DNA of 64,000 nucleotides from Streptosporangiaceae bacterium NEAU-GS5 (GCA_017592665.1 JAGFNW010000024.1:62001-126000), one strand, 5' to 3'. Shown: positions 8,606-19,418, numbered from the stretch's first letter. The notes: generated by a model from the sequence alone, not told the origin. Numbers and translations are program-made.

Positions 8606-8914
8606 GTGCTCGCAGTGATCCGTTATTCGGTGCCGAACGGCCAGGCCGAGGAGTTCCTCGGGCAGACTCGCGACATCCTCGACCTGCTCGCCGGCCAGCC
8701 GGGGTTCCTGCGCGGCCAGGTGGGCCGGTCCGTGGACGAGCCGGTGCTGTGGGCGCTGGTCAGTGAGTGGGAGGGGGCCGGGTTCTACCGCCGGGCCCTG
8801 TCGGCCGCGCGCATGGTCATGTATCCCCTGATGACGCTCATGATCAACGAGCCGGGGGCGTTCGAGGCCGTTTATCGGAGCGAGGCCGACGCGCCGTCCC
8901 CTAAGCTTGGATGA
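8606..8914 (+). CDS. Antibiotic biosynthesis monooxygenase-like (ABM fold) protein
   Basis: This 102-residue protein begins at a GTG with GGGG upstream (MLAVIRYSVPNGQAEEF). The pattern of a first strand, then GQPGFLRGQVGRSVDEPVLWALVSEWEGAGFYRRAL, fits the ferredoxin-like dimeric alpha/beta-barrel ABM family. Members include heme-degrading and quinone-modifying enzymes as well as many with no known reaction. The longer open frame reaching upstream overlaps the neighbouring divergent gene and was rejected. It is followed after 75 bp by glyS. No substrate can be assigned. Confidence 0.65.
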   Translation: MLAVIRYSVPNGQAEEFLGQTRDILDLLAGQPGFLRGQVGRSVDEPVLWALVSEWEGAGFYRRALSAARMVMYPLMTLMINEPGAFEAVYRSEADAPSPKLG

Positions 8915-8989
8915 GATCGCCCAGGTCACACGGGCGCGCCAAGAACCCCTTTCCAATTCCCCGACACCCAGCCGGATGGAGTTTTCCTC

Positions 8990-10375
<1,386 letters not shown>

Positions 10376-10391
10376 GCCCCGTCCCGATGTC

Positions 10392-10409
10392 TGCCCCGGG
10401 CCGGGGGCA
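10392..10409. terminator. GC-rich hairpin between convergent genes
   Basis: TGCCCCG and CGGGGGCA form a short stem with a three-base loop in the 43-bp gap between the convergent stops of glyS and the peptidase gene. There is no T-run, as is usual for actinomycete terminators. It could serve both directions. Confidence 0.45.
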
Positions 10410-10418
10410 TCTCTACGG

Positions 10419-11876
10419 CTAGGGGCAGTGAAGGTTGGGGGCGGGGACGGTGCCGTTGAGGAGGTAGTTGTTGACGGCGGCGTCGACGCAGGGGCTTTGG
10501 CCGTAGGCTCCGTGGCCCTCTCCCTCGAGGGTGATGAGGGTCGCGGTGCGCAGTTGCCGGGTCAAGGACTGGGCCCATTGGTAGGGCGTGGCGGGGTCGC
10601 CGGTCACGCCGACCACCACGATCGGGTTCGAGCCGGTGGCGTTGATCTGGTGGTTCTTGTCCTCGCCGGGAAAGGGCCACAGGCTGCACGTGCCCGCGCC
10701 CGCCGCCTCGGAGGCGAAGATGGGCGCCTTCGGAGTGAGCTCGCGCATCAGGGCCTCCGCTCGCGCGATGGTCGGGCGATCGGTGGTGTCGGCGCACGAG
10801 ATGGCCACCAGTGACGACTGGAGCGTGTTGTAGGTGCCGTCCGGGTTCCGCCCGTTGAACTGGTCGGCCAGGTTGAGCAGGCCCGCACCGTCGCCCTTCA
10901 GCGCGTCGCTGATGGCGTCGGTGAGCAGCGGCCAGGACAGCTTGCTGTAGAGGGCTTCGGCGACGGCGGTGCGGCCCGTCTCCCGGGTGACGGTCCGGCC
11001 CTCGACGTTCAGCGGCTGCTTGGCCAGGTCGTCGAGGAGGCCGAGGATGGTCGCGTTCGCGGCGGCCGTGTCCTTCCCGAGCGCGCATCCTTGCTTCACG
11101 CAGTCGGCCAGATAGTCCTCGTACGCGTGCTGGAAGCCCATGATCTGGATGCGCGAGCTTTCGAGCGAGCTGATGGCCGGGTCGACCGCGGAGTCGAGCA
11201 CCATCCGGCCGACGTTCTTGGGAAACTGGGAGGCGTAGACCGCGCCGAGTTGCGTGCCGTAGGAGAAGCCGAAGAAGTTGAGCTTGGGGTCGCCGAGGGC
11301 GGCGCGCATGCGCTCCATGTCGCGGACCGCGTTGATGGTGCCGACGTAGGGCAGGACCCGGCCGGACAATCGCTGGCAGCCCTCGGAGAAGGCCTTGGTC
11401 AGCTTCGTCTCGGTCGCGGTGTCCTCGCTGGGCTCGGCGTCCAGCCACTTCTCCAGGGCCGGGCCGCGCAGGCAGTGCACGCCTTCGCTCCGCTCGACTC
11501 CGCGCGGGTCGAAGGAGACCAGGTCGTAGCGCTGGTTGAGGGTGCTGAACGCCTGGCCCGCGCCGAGCAGGGTGGTCACGCCCGAGCCGCCGGGGCCGCC
11601 GAAGTTGAACACCAGCGAGCCGATCCGCTGGGCCTTGTCCTTGGCCTGCAGCCGGATGAGGGCGATGCCGATCTGCTCGCCGTTCGGCTTGGTGTAGTCG
11701 AGCGGCACCTTGAGCGTGGCGCAGCTGAATCCGGCCACGGTCGATTGGGCGTCGCACGACTGCCACACCAGGGCGGCGCCGGGCGTGGGCGGGTCCGAGG
11801 CGTCCGGCCCGTCGTCGCGCCAGCCGGCCAGGGCGCACACGAGAAAAGCGATTGCCAGCGATGCGGTCAGTCGCAT
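10419..11876 (-). CDS. Secreted alpha/beta-hydrolase, tripeptidyl aminopeptidase-like
   Basis: This 485-residue protein resembles the Streptomyces tripeptidyl aminopeptidase (Tap/SlpD) group. It has an oxyanion region NFGGPGGSG, nucleophile elbow FGFSYGTQLG (Ser in GxSxG), a catalytic Asp region VTGDPATPYQ and C-terminal His in GEGHGAYGQ. The C-terminal TAP-like domain is present. The start ATG at 11876 follows GGAGGG. The signal sequence ends LAGW where relatives often have a lipobox LAGC, so it is predicted secreted rather than lipid-anchored. It lies 40 bp downstream of the cytochrome b gene and may share its transcript. Confidence 0.85.
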   Translation of the reverse strand: MRLTASLAIAFLVCALAGWRDDGPDASDPPTPGAALVWQSCDAQSTVAGFSCATLKVPLDYTKPNGEQIGIALIRLQAKDKAQRIGSLVFNFGGPGGSGVTTLLGAGQAFSTLNQRYDLVSFDPRGVERSEGVHCLRGPALEKWLDAEPSEDTATETKLTKAFSEGCQRLSGRVLPYVGTINAVRDMERMRAALGDPKLNFFGFSYGTQLGAVYASQFPKNVGRMVLDSAVDPAISSLESSRIQIMGFQHAYEDYLADCVKQGCALGKDTAAANATILGLLDDLAKQPLNVEGRTVTRETGRTAVAEALYSKLSWPLLTDAISDALKGDGAGLLNLADQFNGRNPDGTYNTLQSSLVAISCADTTDRPTIARAEALMRELTPKAPIFASEAAGAGTCSLWPFPGEDKNHQINATGSNPIVVVGVTGDPATPYQWAQSLTRQLRTATLITLEGEGHGAYGQSPCVDAAVNNYLLNGTVPAPNLHCP

Positions 11877-11916
11877 GACACCCTCCGATTTGGGCTGATA
11901 TCGGAGGGTTATCCCA

Positions 11917-13161
11917 TTAGAGCGTACGGCGTGAGGCGAGCCATGACCGGGTGGCCACATAGACCAGCACCGGCAGGACGAAGACGGCGGCCCGCAGCAC
12001 CCAGGTCACCGGCACGGGGTCATCGAAGTAGCGGACGGCGATCCCGGCCCACTGCACGCCGAAGAAGGTGAGCACGGCCAGCCCCAGCGCGGTCCGCTCG
12101 GGAGCGTCGCGCGGCCGGTCGAGCAGCTGGTGGTATTCGCGGTCGCCGGTGAAGCGGCGCTCGATGAACGGATAGAAGAACAGCACGCCGAAGAACCCGA
12201 ACATGACGAGCATGGGGATCCACAGCCCGATCGCGAACGTGTGCCCGAACGCGTTGACGTCCCAGCCCGGCATGAGCGTGGACGCGCCGTCCAGCACCCC
12301 CGAGAACCACCACGGCTGAACTTCCTCGAGCTCGGTGGCATAGCTGTAGCGGCCGTGCAGCCACACCGGGTTCACCTGGACGAACGTGGCCAGCAGCGCG
12401 ATCACGGCGAAGGTGCCGAGCGTGGTGGCGGCGTTTTTGACGGCGAAGTAGGGGAAGAACGGTCCGCCGCGCACCTTGTCGGGCCCCGCGGCCGTCTTGG
12501 CGTACTCGGTGTGCTTCTGCCGCCAGGTGAGGATCAGGGCGTGGAGCGGGATGATCGCGGCGAGGATGCCGGGGATGAGCAGGATGTGCGCCGCGTATAT
12601 CCGGGGGATGATGTCGCCGCCGGGGAACGCCCCGCCGAACAGGAACATCTCCAGGTAGGTGCCGGCGACGGGGATCGCCAGCAGCAGGGCGTCGAGGGCC
12701 CGCACGCCTTCTCCGGCGAGCTGATCGCCGGTCAGCGAATAGCCGAGGAACGCCTCCAGCAGCACCGTCGCGAACAGCACCACGCCGAGCATCCAGGTGA
12801 GCTCGCGCGGCCGCCGGAAGGCGCCGGTGAAGAAGACCCGGATCAGGTGCGCCACGATCGCCAGCACGAACACGGTCGCCGACCAGTGGTGCAGCTGGCG
12901 GACCAGCATGCCGCCGCGCACGTCGAACGTGATCGCCACTGTCGAGTCGTACGCCTCGACCGGCTTGTAGAACAGCGTCAGGAACGTCCCGGTCAGCAGG
13001 AGCAGCACGAACGAGTAGAGCGCGATCTCGCCGAGCAGGAACGACCAGTGGCTGGGAAAGGGCTTGCGCAGCTGCGGCCGCAGCCATCGTGCCAGGCCGA
13101 GCCGCTCGTCGGTGTATTCGGCGACGGCCCCGGCGGCCTTCTTGCTCGTGGGTAAGGCCAT
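11917..13161 (-). CDS. Stand-alone cytochrome b (QcrB-like) with altered Qo motif
   Basis: This 414-residue integral membrane protein has a complete cytochrome b core. Four candidate heme ligands are seen, His91/His105 and His192/His207 (spacing x13 and x14, the second as in b6-type proteins). It is shorter than actinobacterial QcrB (about 540 residues). The conserved quinol-oxidation motif PEWY/PDWY reads PWWF (residues 283-286), so the acidic residue is missing. No Rieske (qcrA) or cytochrome c (qcrC) gene lies beside it. It is probably a paralogue of the main bc1 cytochrome b, with another electron partner or no quinol oxidase role. Confidence 0.85.
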   Translation of the reverse strand: MALPTSKKAAGAVAEYTDERLGLARWLRPQLRKPFPSHWSFLLGEIALYSFVLLLLTGTFLTLFYKPVEAYDSTVAITFDVRGGMLVRQLHHWSATVFVLAIVAHLIRVFFTGAFRRPRELTWMLGVVLFATVLLEAFLGYSLTGDQLAGEGVRALDALLLAIPVAGTYLEMFLFGGAFPGGDIIPRIYAAHILLIPGILAAIIPLHALILTWRQKHTEYAKTAAGPDKVRGGPFFPYFAVKNAATTLGTFAVIALLATFVQVNPVWLHGRYSYATELEEVQPWWFSGVLDGASTLMPGWDVNAFGHTFAIGLWIPMLVMFGFFGVLFFYPFIERRFTGDREYHQLLDRPRDAPERTALGLAVLTFFGVQWAGIAVRYFDDPVPVTWVLRAAVFVLPVLVYVATRSWLASRRTL

Positions 13162-13418
13162 GCCCCCGATTCTGTACGCCCGCGGCCTCCGGGACCAGAC
13201 CCAACACCCGGAAAAGGTCTAAACCATTATTGGTTCATACCATTCCGAGCGCTTGGAAAAATCGCGGGATCTTTACTCGGGAGGCAATTGGAGTAGACCG
13301 CGCTCACGGGCTTGAGCTGCGGTAACTCCTTAATGGCCATTGTGTGAAGTTTGACCGTCGAATTCGTCGGTAGAGTCCCCGTAGGCGGCGTGCAACGAGG
13401 TCGACGAAGGAGCTCCCC

Positions 13419-16085
13419 GTGCCCAAGTACGTTTACGATTTCACCGAGGGAAACAAGGATCTCCGGGATCTGCTCGGCGGCAAGGGCGCCAATCTCGCGG
13501 AGATGACCAACCTGGGGCTGCCGGTGCCCCCCGGTTTCACCATCACGAGCGAGGCCTGCCGCAGCTACCTGTCGGACGGCGGTCTCCCCGACGGCCTGGC
13601 CGACGAGATCGCCACCCACCTCGGCGCGCTGGAGAAGGCGATGGGCAAGCGGCTCGGCGCCGCCGACGATCCGCTGCTGGTGAGCGTGCGGTCCGGGGCC
13701 AAGTTCTCGATGCCCGGCATGATGGAGACGGTCCTCAACGTCGGCCTCAACGACGAATCCGTCCTCGGCCTTGCCAAGCAGGCCCAGAACGAGCGCTTCG
13801 CGTGGGACTCCTACCGCCGGCTCATCCAGATGTTCGGCAAGACCGTGCTCGGCGTCGAAGGGGAGCTGTTCGAGCAGGCCCTCGACGAGCTCAAGGGCGA
13901 GCGGGAGGACACCGAGCTGGACGCGGCCGACCTCCGGCGGCTGGTCGACACCTACAAGGGCATCGTGCACGAGCAGTGCGACCGCGACTTCCCGACCGAC
14001 CCCCGCGAGCAGCTCGACCTGGCCATCCGCGCGGTGTTCGACTCGTGGAACGCCGAGCGCGCCATCCTCTACCGCCGCCAGGAGCGCATCCCGTCCGATC
14101 TCGGCACCGCGGTCAACGTGGTGGCCATGGTGTTCGGCAACCTCGGCGACGACTCGGGCACGGGCGTCGCCTTCACCCGCGACCCCGGGTCGGGCCAGCA
14201 GGGCGTCTACGGCGACTATCTGCCGAACGCGCAGGGCGAGGACGTGGTGGCCGGCATCCGCAACACGGTCCCCCTTCAAGATCTCGAACGCATCGACGCC
14301 GACTCCTATCACCAGCTGCTCGACATCATGGCCACGCTGGAGCGTCACTACCGCGACCTGTGCGACATCGAGTTCACGATCGAGCGCGGCAAGCTGTGGA
14401 TGCTGCAGACCCGCGTCGGCAAGCGCACCCCGGGGGCCGCCTTCCGGATCGCCGCCCAGCTCGTCGAGCAGGGTCTCATCGATCTCGACGAGGCCGTCGT
14501 ACGGGTGACCGGCGACCAGCTGAGCCAGCTGATGTTCCCCAAGTTCGCCGACGACACCGGCAACAGGCTGCTCACCAAGGGCATGAACGCCTCGCCCGGC
14601 GCCGCCGTCGGCAAGGCCGTCTTCACCTCGCCCAAGGCCGTGGAGCTGGCCGAGCAGGGCGAAGCCGTCATTCTCGTCCGCCGTGAGACCAATCCGGACG
14701 ACCTGTCCGGCATGATCGCGGCCCAGGGGGTGCTCACCTCGCGCGGCGGCAAGACCTCGCACGCCGCGGTGGTGGCCCGGGGGATGGGCAAGACCTGCGT
14801 CTGCGGGGCCGAGGAGCTGGACGTCGACGTGCCGGCCGGGCGGTTCACGGTCGGCGACGTGGTGGTCGAGGAAGGCGACGTGATCTCGATCGACGGCACC
14901 AGCGGGGCCGTCTACCTGGGTGAGGTGCCGGTCGCGCCGTCGGCCGTGGTCGAGTACTTCGAGGGGCGGATGCCCGACGACCCGCTGGTCAGGTCCGTAC
15001 ACCTGATCATGTCGCACGCCGACGGGGCGCGTCGGCTGGCCGTACGGGCCAATGCCGACAACCCGGACGACGCGGCGCGTGCGCGGCGGTTCGGGGCGCA
15101 GGGGATCGGGCTGTGCCGCACCGAGCACATGTTCCTCGGCGACCGGCGGCAGCTGGTGGAGGATCTGATCCTCGCCTCGGGCCAGAAGGAGCGCCAGGTG
15201 GCGCTCGACGCGCTGGAGCCGCTGCAGCGCGGTGACTTCATCGGCATCTTCCGCGCCATGGAAGGGCTGCCGGTGACGATCCGGCTGATCGATCCGCCGC
15301 TGCACGAGTTCCTGCCGGATATCACGGATCTGTCGGTCAAGGTAGCGGTCTCAGAAGCCGGCATGAGATCGCCTGACAGCGCCGCGAAGGGCGGCGCCTC
15401 TGACAAGGATCGGCGGCTGCTGGAGGCCGTACGGCGGCTGCACGAGCAGAACCCGATGCTGGGCCTGCGGGGCGTGCGCCTGGGGCTGGTCATTCCGGGC
15501 CTGTTCGCCATGCAGGTCAGGGCCATCGCCGCGGCGGCCAAGGAGACCGGCCACGGCCGGGCCGAGATCATGATCCCGCTGGTCGGAGCCGTACAGGAGC
15601 TGGAGCTCGTACGCGAGGAGGCGCAGCGCATCCTCGCGGAGACGGAGACCGAGGCCCTGATCGGCACCATGATCGAGGTGCCGCGCGCCGCGCTCACGGC
15701 CGGCCAGATCGCCGAGGCCGCCGAGTTCTTCTCCTTCGGCACGAACGACCTCACCCAGATGACTTGGGGCTTCTCCCGCGATGATGTCGAATCCGCATTT
15801 TTCGGCAAATATCTGGAGAAAGGGATCTTCGGGGTGTCGCCGTTCGAGACGATCGACCGCGACGGGGTGGGCCGGCTCATGCGGATCGCGACCGAGGAGG
15901 GCCGCCGCGCCCGGCCGGGACTCAAGCTCGGCATCTGCGGCGAACACGGCGGAGACCCGGAATCGGTGCGCTTCTGCCACGAGATAGGACTGGACTACGT
16001 GTCCTGCTCGCCGTTCCGCGTCCCGGTCGCGCGTCTCGAGGCGGCCCGCGCCGCCCTGATGCGCGAGGCCTCGGACACCCGATGA
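13419..16085 (+). CDS. ppdK: Pyruvate, phosphate dikinase
   Basis: The enzyme interconverts pyruvate + ATP + phosphate and PEP + AMP + diphosphate. At 888 residues it has the normal three-domain layout. The ATP-grasp domain comes first (GGKGANLAEMTNLGLPVPPGF), then the swivelling phospho-His domain (GGKTSHAAVVARGMGK with the His at about residue 455), then the PEP/pyruvate barrel ending in the catalytic-Cys motif GICGEHGGDP. The GTG start at 13419 follows GAAGGAG. It is monocistronic. The 257-bp gap upstream separates it from the divergent cytochrome b gene and must hold both promoters. Confidence 0.96.
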   Translation: MPKYVYDFTEGNKDLRDLLGGKGANLAEMTNLGLPVPPGFTITSEACRSYLSDGGLPDGLADEIATHLGALEKAMGKRLGAADDPLLVSVRSGAKFSMPGMMETVLNVGLNDESVLGLAKQAQNERFAWDSYRRLIQMFGKTVLGVEGELFEQALDELKGEREDTELDAADLRRLVDTYKGIVHEQCDRDFPTDPREQLDLAIRAVFDSWNAERAILYRRQERIPSDLGTAVNVVAMVFGNLGDDSGTGVAFTRDPGSGQQGVYGDYLPNAQGEDVVAGIRNTVPLQDLERIDADSYHQLLDIMATLERHYRDLCDIEFTIERGKLWMLQTRVGKRTPGAAFRIAAQLVEQGLIDLDEAVVRVTGDQLSQLMFPKFADDTGNRLLTKGMNASPGAAVGKAVFTSPKAVELAEQGEAVILVRRETNPDDLSGMIAAQGVLTSRGGKTSHAAVVARGMGKTCVCGAEELDVDVPAGRFTVGDVVVEEGDVISIDGTSGAVYLGEVPVAPSAVVEYFEGRMPDDPLVRSVHLIMSHADGARRLAVRANADNPDDAARARRFGAQGIGLCRTEHMFLGDRRQLVEDLILASGQKERQVALDALEPLQRGDFIGIFRAMEGLPVTIRLIDPPLHEFLPDITDLSVKVAVSEAGMRSPDSAAKGGASDKDRRLLEAVRRLHEQNPMLGLRGVRLGLVIPGLFAMQVRAIAAAAKETGHGRAEIMIPLVGAVQELELVREEAQRILAETETEALIGTMIEVPRAALTAGQIAEAAEFFSFGTNDLTQMTWGFSRDDVESAFFGKYLEKGIFGVSPFETIDRDGVGRLMRIATEEGRRARPGLKLGICGEHGGDPESVRFCHEIGLDYVSCSPFRVPVARLEAARAALMREASDTR

Positions 16086-16107
16086 TCCGCAAATATCCGT
16101 CGTAGAA

Positions 16108-16124
16108 CGGAATTATTTGTTCCG
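16108..16124. promoter_or_regulatory. Inverted repeat before the TetR gene
   Basis: CGGAA and TTCCG form an inverted repeat around the AT-rich core TTATTTG, placed 15 bp before the TetR start. The AT-rich centre stands out in this GC-rich DNA. A self-repression operator is a fair guess, without direct proof. Confidence 0.4.
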
Positions 16125-16138
16125 GTATGCTGGGTCGT

Positions 16139-16780
16139 ATGACCTCTGCACCGATGAGCGGGCGGCGCGCCCAGGCCGCCCGCAACAACGAACTGATCCT
16201 GCAGGCGGCGCGCGAGGTCTTCATCGCCGATCCGGGCGCGCCGATCTCCGCCGTGGCCGACCGGGCCGGGGTGGGGATCAGCGCGCTCTACCGCCGCTAC
16301 GCCAGCAAGGAGGAGCTGCTCCAGACGCTCTGCGGCGACGGCCTGCGGCGCTACATCACCGAGACGGAGACGGCCCTCACCGACCTCGACGCCGGGATGG
16401 ACCCGTGGGAGGCCTTCGGCGGGTGGATGCGGCGCCTGGTCGACGCCGACAGCAGCTCCCTCACCGTACGGCTGGCCGGCACGTTCACCCCCACCGCCGA
16501 GCTGTTCCAGGACGCCACGCTGGCCAACGAGCTCACCGTCCGGTTCTTCGACCGCGTGAAAGAGGCCGACGTCCTGCGGGACGACCTGGACGTGGCCGAC
16601 ATCGCCATGGTTCAGGAGCAGCTCACGGCCATCCGCATCGGCGACCGCGAGCGCATGCTCGACCTCCGCCACCGCTACCTCACGCTCGCCCTCGACGGGA
16701 TGCGGGCGCCGGCCCGCACGCCGCTGCCCGGCTCCACCCCCACCTGGCAGGAGCTCAGCGGCAGGTGGCGCCCGCAATGA
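16139..16780 (+). CDS. TetR-family transcriptional regulator
   Basis: This protein of 213 residues has an N-terminal TetR helix-turn-helix: RNNELILQAAREVFIADPGAPISAVADRAGVGISALYRRYASKEELL. The C-terminal ligand-binding domain gives no hint of the inducer. The ATG at 16139 (MTSAPMSGRRAQ) is preferred, though an ATG at 16127 is in frame and would run into the inverted repeat. It stands between ppdK and dgt. No divergent target gene is adjacent, so the regulated genes are unknown beyond likely autoregulation. Confidence 0.88.
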   Translation: MTSAPMSGRRAQAARNNELILQAAREVFIADPGAPISAVADRAGVGISALYRRYASKEELLQTLCGDGLRRYITETETALTDLDAGMDPWEAFGGWMRRLVDADSSSLTVRLAGTFTPTAELFQDATLANELTVRFFDRVKEADVLRDDLDVADIAMVQEQLTAIRIGDRERMLDLRHRYLTLALDGMRAPARTPLPGSTPTWQELSGRWRPQ

Positions 16781-16839
16781 CGGCACAGGCGAAGGGGTAG
16801 AGTCCTCTTCCCACTCGGGGGAGTTCAGGGGGAGGCCGC

Positions 16840-18102
16840 ATGGCCCACTACGACGAGCACGACCAGGCCCGATGGGCGCCCGAGCCGCCCGGCAACCCTG
16901 AGCGCGGCGCGTTCGAGCGCGACCGGGCCCGCGTGCTGCACAGTGCGGCGCTGCGCCGCCTCGCCGCCAAGACCCAGGTCGTCGCGCCCACCGGCGACGG
17001 CACCCTCACGCCGCGCACCCGGCTGACCCACTCGCTGGAGTGCGCCCAGATCGGCCGCGAGATGGCCCGGATCCTCGGCCGCGACCCCGACCTCGTCGAG
17101 ACCGCCTGCCTGGCCCACGACCTCGGGCACCCGCCGTTCGGGCACAACGGCGAGACGGCGCTCGACGAGTTGGCGGCCAAGTGCGGCGGCTTCGAGGGCA
17201 ACGCCCAGAGCCTGCGCCTGCTCACCCGCCTCGAAGCCAAGATCGTCATGGCGGACGGGCACGGCGCCGGGCTCAACCTCACCCGCGCCACGCTCGACGC
17301 CGCCGTCAAATACCCGTGGACCAAGCCCGCCTTCGCGGGCGCGGGCGGCCGGGTCAAATTCGGCGTGTACGCCGACGACGCGCCCGTCTTCGACTGGGTG
17401 CGCGAGGACGCGCCGGGCACCAGGGTCAGCTTCGAGGCCCAGATCATGGACTGGGCCGACGACGTCGCCTACTCGGTCCATGACCTGGAGGACGCGCTGC
17501 ACTCGGGCCACGTCACGCTCCAGGCGCTGCGCGACCCCGGCCAGCGCCGCGAGGTCTGCGCCCTGGTCAAGAAGTGGTACGCCGCCGACGCCGGCGCGCA
17601 GGAGCTGGCCGAGGTGTTCGCCCGGCTCGTGGCCGAGCCGCTCTGGCCGGCCCGCTTCGATGGCGGCCCCGCCGCCCTCGCCGCCCTGAAAAATCTCACC
17701 AGTTCCCTCATCGGCCGGTTCTGCCGCGCCGCCCTGGACGCCACACGCGAGGCCTACCCGGAGGCGGTCATGGCCGCGCGACACGCCGCCGACGTGATCG
17801 TCCCGCGCGTGACCCGGCTGGAATGCGCGCTGCTGAAAGGCGTCACCGCCTACTACGTCATGAGCCGCGACGATCACCACGCCGAACAGGGCAGACAGCG
17901 CGAGCTGATCGCCGAGCTGGCATCGTTGATCATGCTGGGCGCGCCCGTCACACTTGAGCCGGGGTTTCGCCCCGCCTTCGAGGAGGCAGGGGACGACGCG
18001 GGGCGGCTACGCGCGGTCGTCGACCAGATCGCGTCCCTCACCGACGCGTCCGCCGTCGCGACGCACCGGCGTCTGCTCACCGACACGGGCCGCAGGGTGT
18101 GA
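16840..18102 (+). CDS. dgt: Deoxyguanosinetriphosphate triphosphohydrolase
   Basis: This HD-superfamily enzyme cleaves dNTPs to deoxynucleoside and triphosphate. The metal-binding set is clear: the His of RLTHSLECAQI, the HD pair of ACLAHDLGHPPFGHNGE, and a later Asp in MDWADDVAYSVHDLED. At 420 residues it is normal for the short bacterial type. A GGGGGAG lies upstream of the ATG. In actinobacteria dgt often precedes dnaG, and here only an FAD enzyme and a lipoprotein gene intervene. Confidence 0.95.
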   Translation: MAHYDEHDQARWAPEPPGNPERGAFERDRARVLHSAALRRLAAKTQVVAPTGDGTLTPRTRLTHSLECAQIGREMARILGRDPDLVETACLAHDLGHPPFGHNGETALDELAAKCGGFEGNAQSLRLLTRLEAKIVMADGHGAGLNLTRATLDAAVKYPWTKPAFAGAGGRVKFGVYADDAPVFDWVREDAPGTRVSFEAQIMDWADDVAYSVHDLEDALHSGHVTLQALRDPGQRREVCALVKKWYAADAGAQELAEVFARLVAEPLWPARFDGGPAALAALKNLTSSLIGRFCRAALDATREAYPEAVMAARHAADVIVPRVTRLECALLKGVTAYYVMSRDDHHAEQGRQRELIAELASLIMLGAPVTLEPGFRPAFEEAGDDAGRLRAVVDQIASLTDASAVATHRRLLTDTGRRV

Positions 18103-18125
18103 TACTTCCCGGATAAGGAGGGGCC

Positions 18126-19355
18126 ATGGCGCGAATGGTGATCATCGGTGGCGGGCTGGCCGCCGCGAAGGCGGCCGAGACGCTGCGCGGGGAAGGGTTC
18201 GCAGGGGAGATCGTCCTCATCGGAGCCGAGCAGGAGCGGCCGTACATCCGGCCGCCGCTGTCGAAGGGCTACCTGCAGGGCACCGACGAGCTCTCCTCGG
18301 TGTACGTGCACGAGGAAGGCTGGTATGCCGACAACGACGTCCAGCTCCGTCTCGGCGAAGTGGTCACGCGGATCGATCGCGCGGCCCACGTGGCCTATCT
18401 CGGTTCGGGGGAGCGAGAGCCGTACGACAAGCTGCTGATCGCGACGGGCGCGACCCCGCGCCCGCTGCCGGTGGAAGGGGCCGACCTCGACGGCGTGCAC
18501 TATCTGCGCACCCTCGCCGACAGCCAGGCGCTCCGCGCCGCCTTCGCCCACCAGGGCAACGTGGTCATCATCGGCGCCGGCTGGATCGGCCTCGAGACGG
18601 CCGCCGCGGCGCGGCAGGCCGGATGCGAGGTCACGGTCGTCGAGCCCGACCCCACTCCGCTCTACCGGCCGCTCGGCCGCGAGCTCGGCGAGGTCTTCGC
18701 CGGGGTGCACCAGCGGCACGGCGTCGATTTCCGGTTCGGCGAGCAGGCGGCGCGGCTGCGCGGCGGCGCCGGGCACGTCCGCGAGGTGGTGACCTCGACC
18801 GGCGCGGTGCTGCCGGCCGACGACGTGGTCGTCGGCATCGGCGCCGCCCCCAACGTCGAGCTGGGCCGCGACGCCGGGCTCGAGGTCGCGTCCGGGATCG
18901 TCACGGACGCGTCGCTGCGGACCAGCGATCCGGATGTGTACGCCGCGGGAGACGTGGCCGAGGCCGCGAGCCCGCTGCTCGGCCGCCGGATCCGCGTCGA
19001 GCACTGGGCCAACGCCCTCAACCAGGGCCCGGTCGCGGCCAAGGCCATGCTGGGCCAGGACGCGATCTACGACGACGTGCCCTACTTCTACACCGACCAG
19101 TTCGAGATCGGCATGGAGTTCTCCGGCGACATCGCCGGCTACGACGACGTGGTCTACCGCGGCTCGGTCGACGACCTGGAGTTCATCGCGTTCTGGCTGC
19201 ATCACGGCCGCGTCCTCGGCGGCATGAACGTCAACGTGTGGGACGTCGTCCCCGACATCCAGGCCCTCATCCGGCTCGGCCGGTCGGTCGACGTCAAACG
19301 CCTCACGGACACCTCTGTGCCACTGGACACGACACATTCCGAGAACGGGACGTGA
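18126..19355 (+). CDS. FAD-dependent NAD(P)-disulfide-type oxidoreductase, ferredoxin reductase-like
   Basis: This 409-residue protein has an N-terminal FAD Rossmann motif (IIGGGLAAAKAAETLR), a central NAD(P) Rossmann motif (VIIGAGWIGLETAAAARQ), the ATG motif LLIATGA and the FAD-closing VYAAGDVAEAAS. The architecture matches the ferredoxin/rubredoxin reductases that feed electrons to monooxygenases or ferredoxins. The start follows GATAAGGAGGGGCC. It begins 23 bp after dgt and may be cotranscribed. No ferredoxin or P450 is adjacent, so its electron acceptor is unknown. Confidence 0.88.
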   Translation: MARMVIIGGGLAAAKAAETLRGEGFAGEIVLIGAEQERPYIRPPLSKGYLQGTDELSSVYVHEEGWYADNDVQLRLGEVVTRIDRAAHVAYLGSGEREPYDKLLIATGATPRPLPVEGADLDGVHYLRTLADSQALRAAFAHQGNVVIIGAGWIGLETAAAARQAGCEVTVVEPDPTPLYRPLGRELGEVFAGVHQRHGVDFRFGEQAARLRGGAGHVREVVTSTGAVLPADDVVVGIGAAPNVELGRDAGLEVASGIVTDASLRTSDPDVYAAGDVAEAASPLLGRRIRVEHWANALNQGPVAAKAMLGQDAIYDDVPYFYTDQFEIGMEFSGDIAGYDDVVYRGSVDDLEFIAFWLHHGRVLGGMNVNVWDVVPDIQALIRLGRSVDVKRLTDTSVPLDTTHSENGT

Positions 19356-19418
19356 CCAAGGTCCGGGTTGGATAAAAATAGACCGTTTAGTTCGGATACC
19401 GTCGAGCGGGTGGAGATC

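Noticed and set aside
12130-13155. 341-codon plus-strand frame across the cytochrome b gene
   Set aside because: It is antisense to a clear membrane protein. Gln/Glu/His/Arg-rich translation is typical of the shadow of hydrophobic codons.
13351-13376. TTGACC...TAGAGT considered as the ppdK promoter
   Set aside because: The spacer is only 14 bp, too short for a normal sigma-70 promoter, so it was not listed.
13227-15305. Long minus-strand open frame of 692 codons across the ppdK gene
   Set aside because: It is a shadow of ppdK caused by high GC at third codon positions. The translation is rich in Arg, Ala, His and Gly and matches no family.
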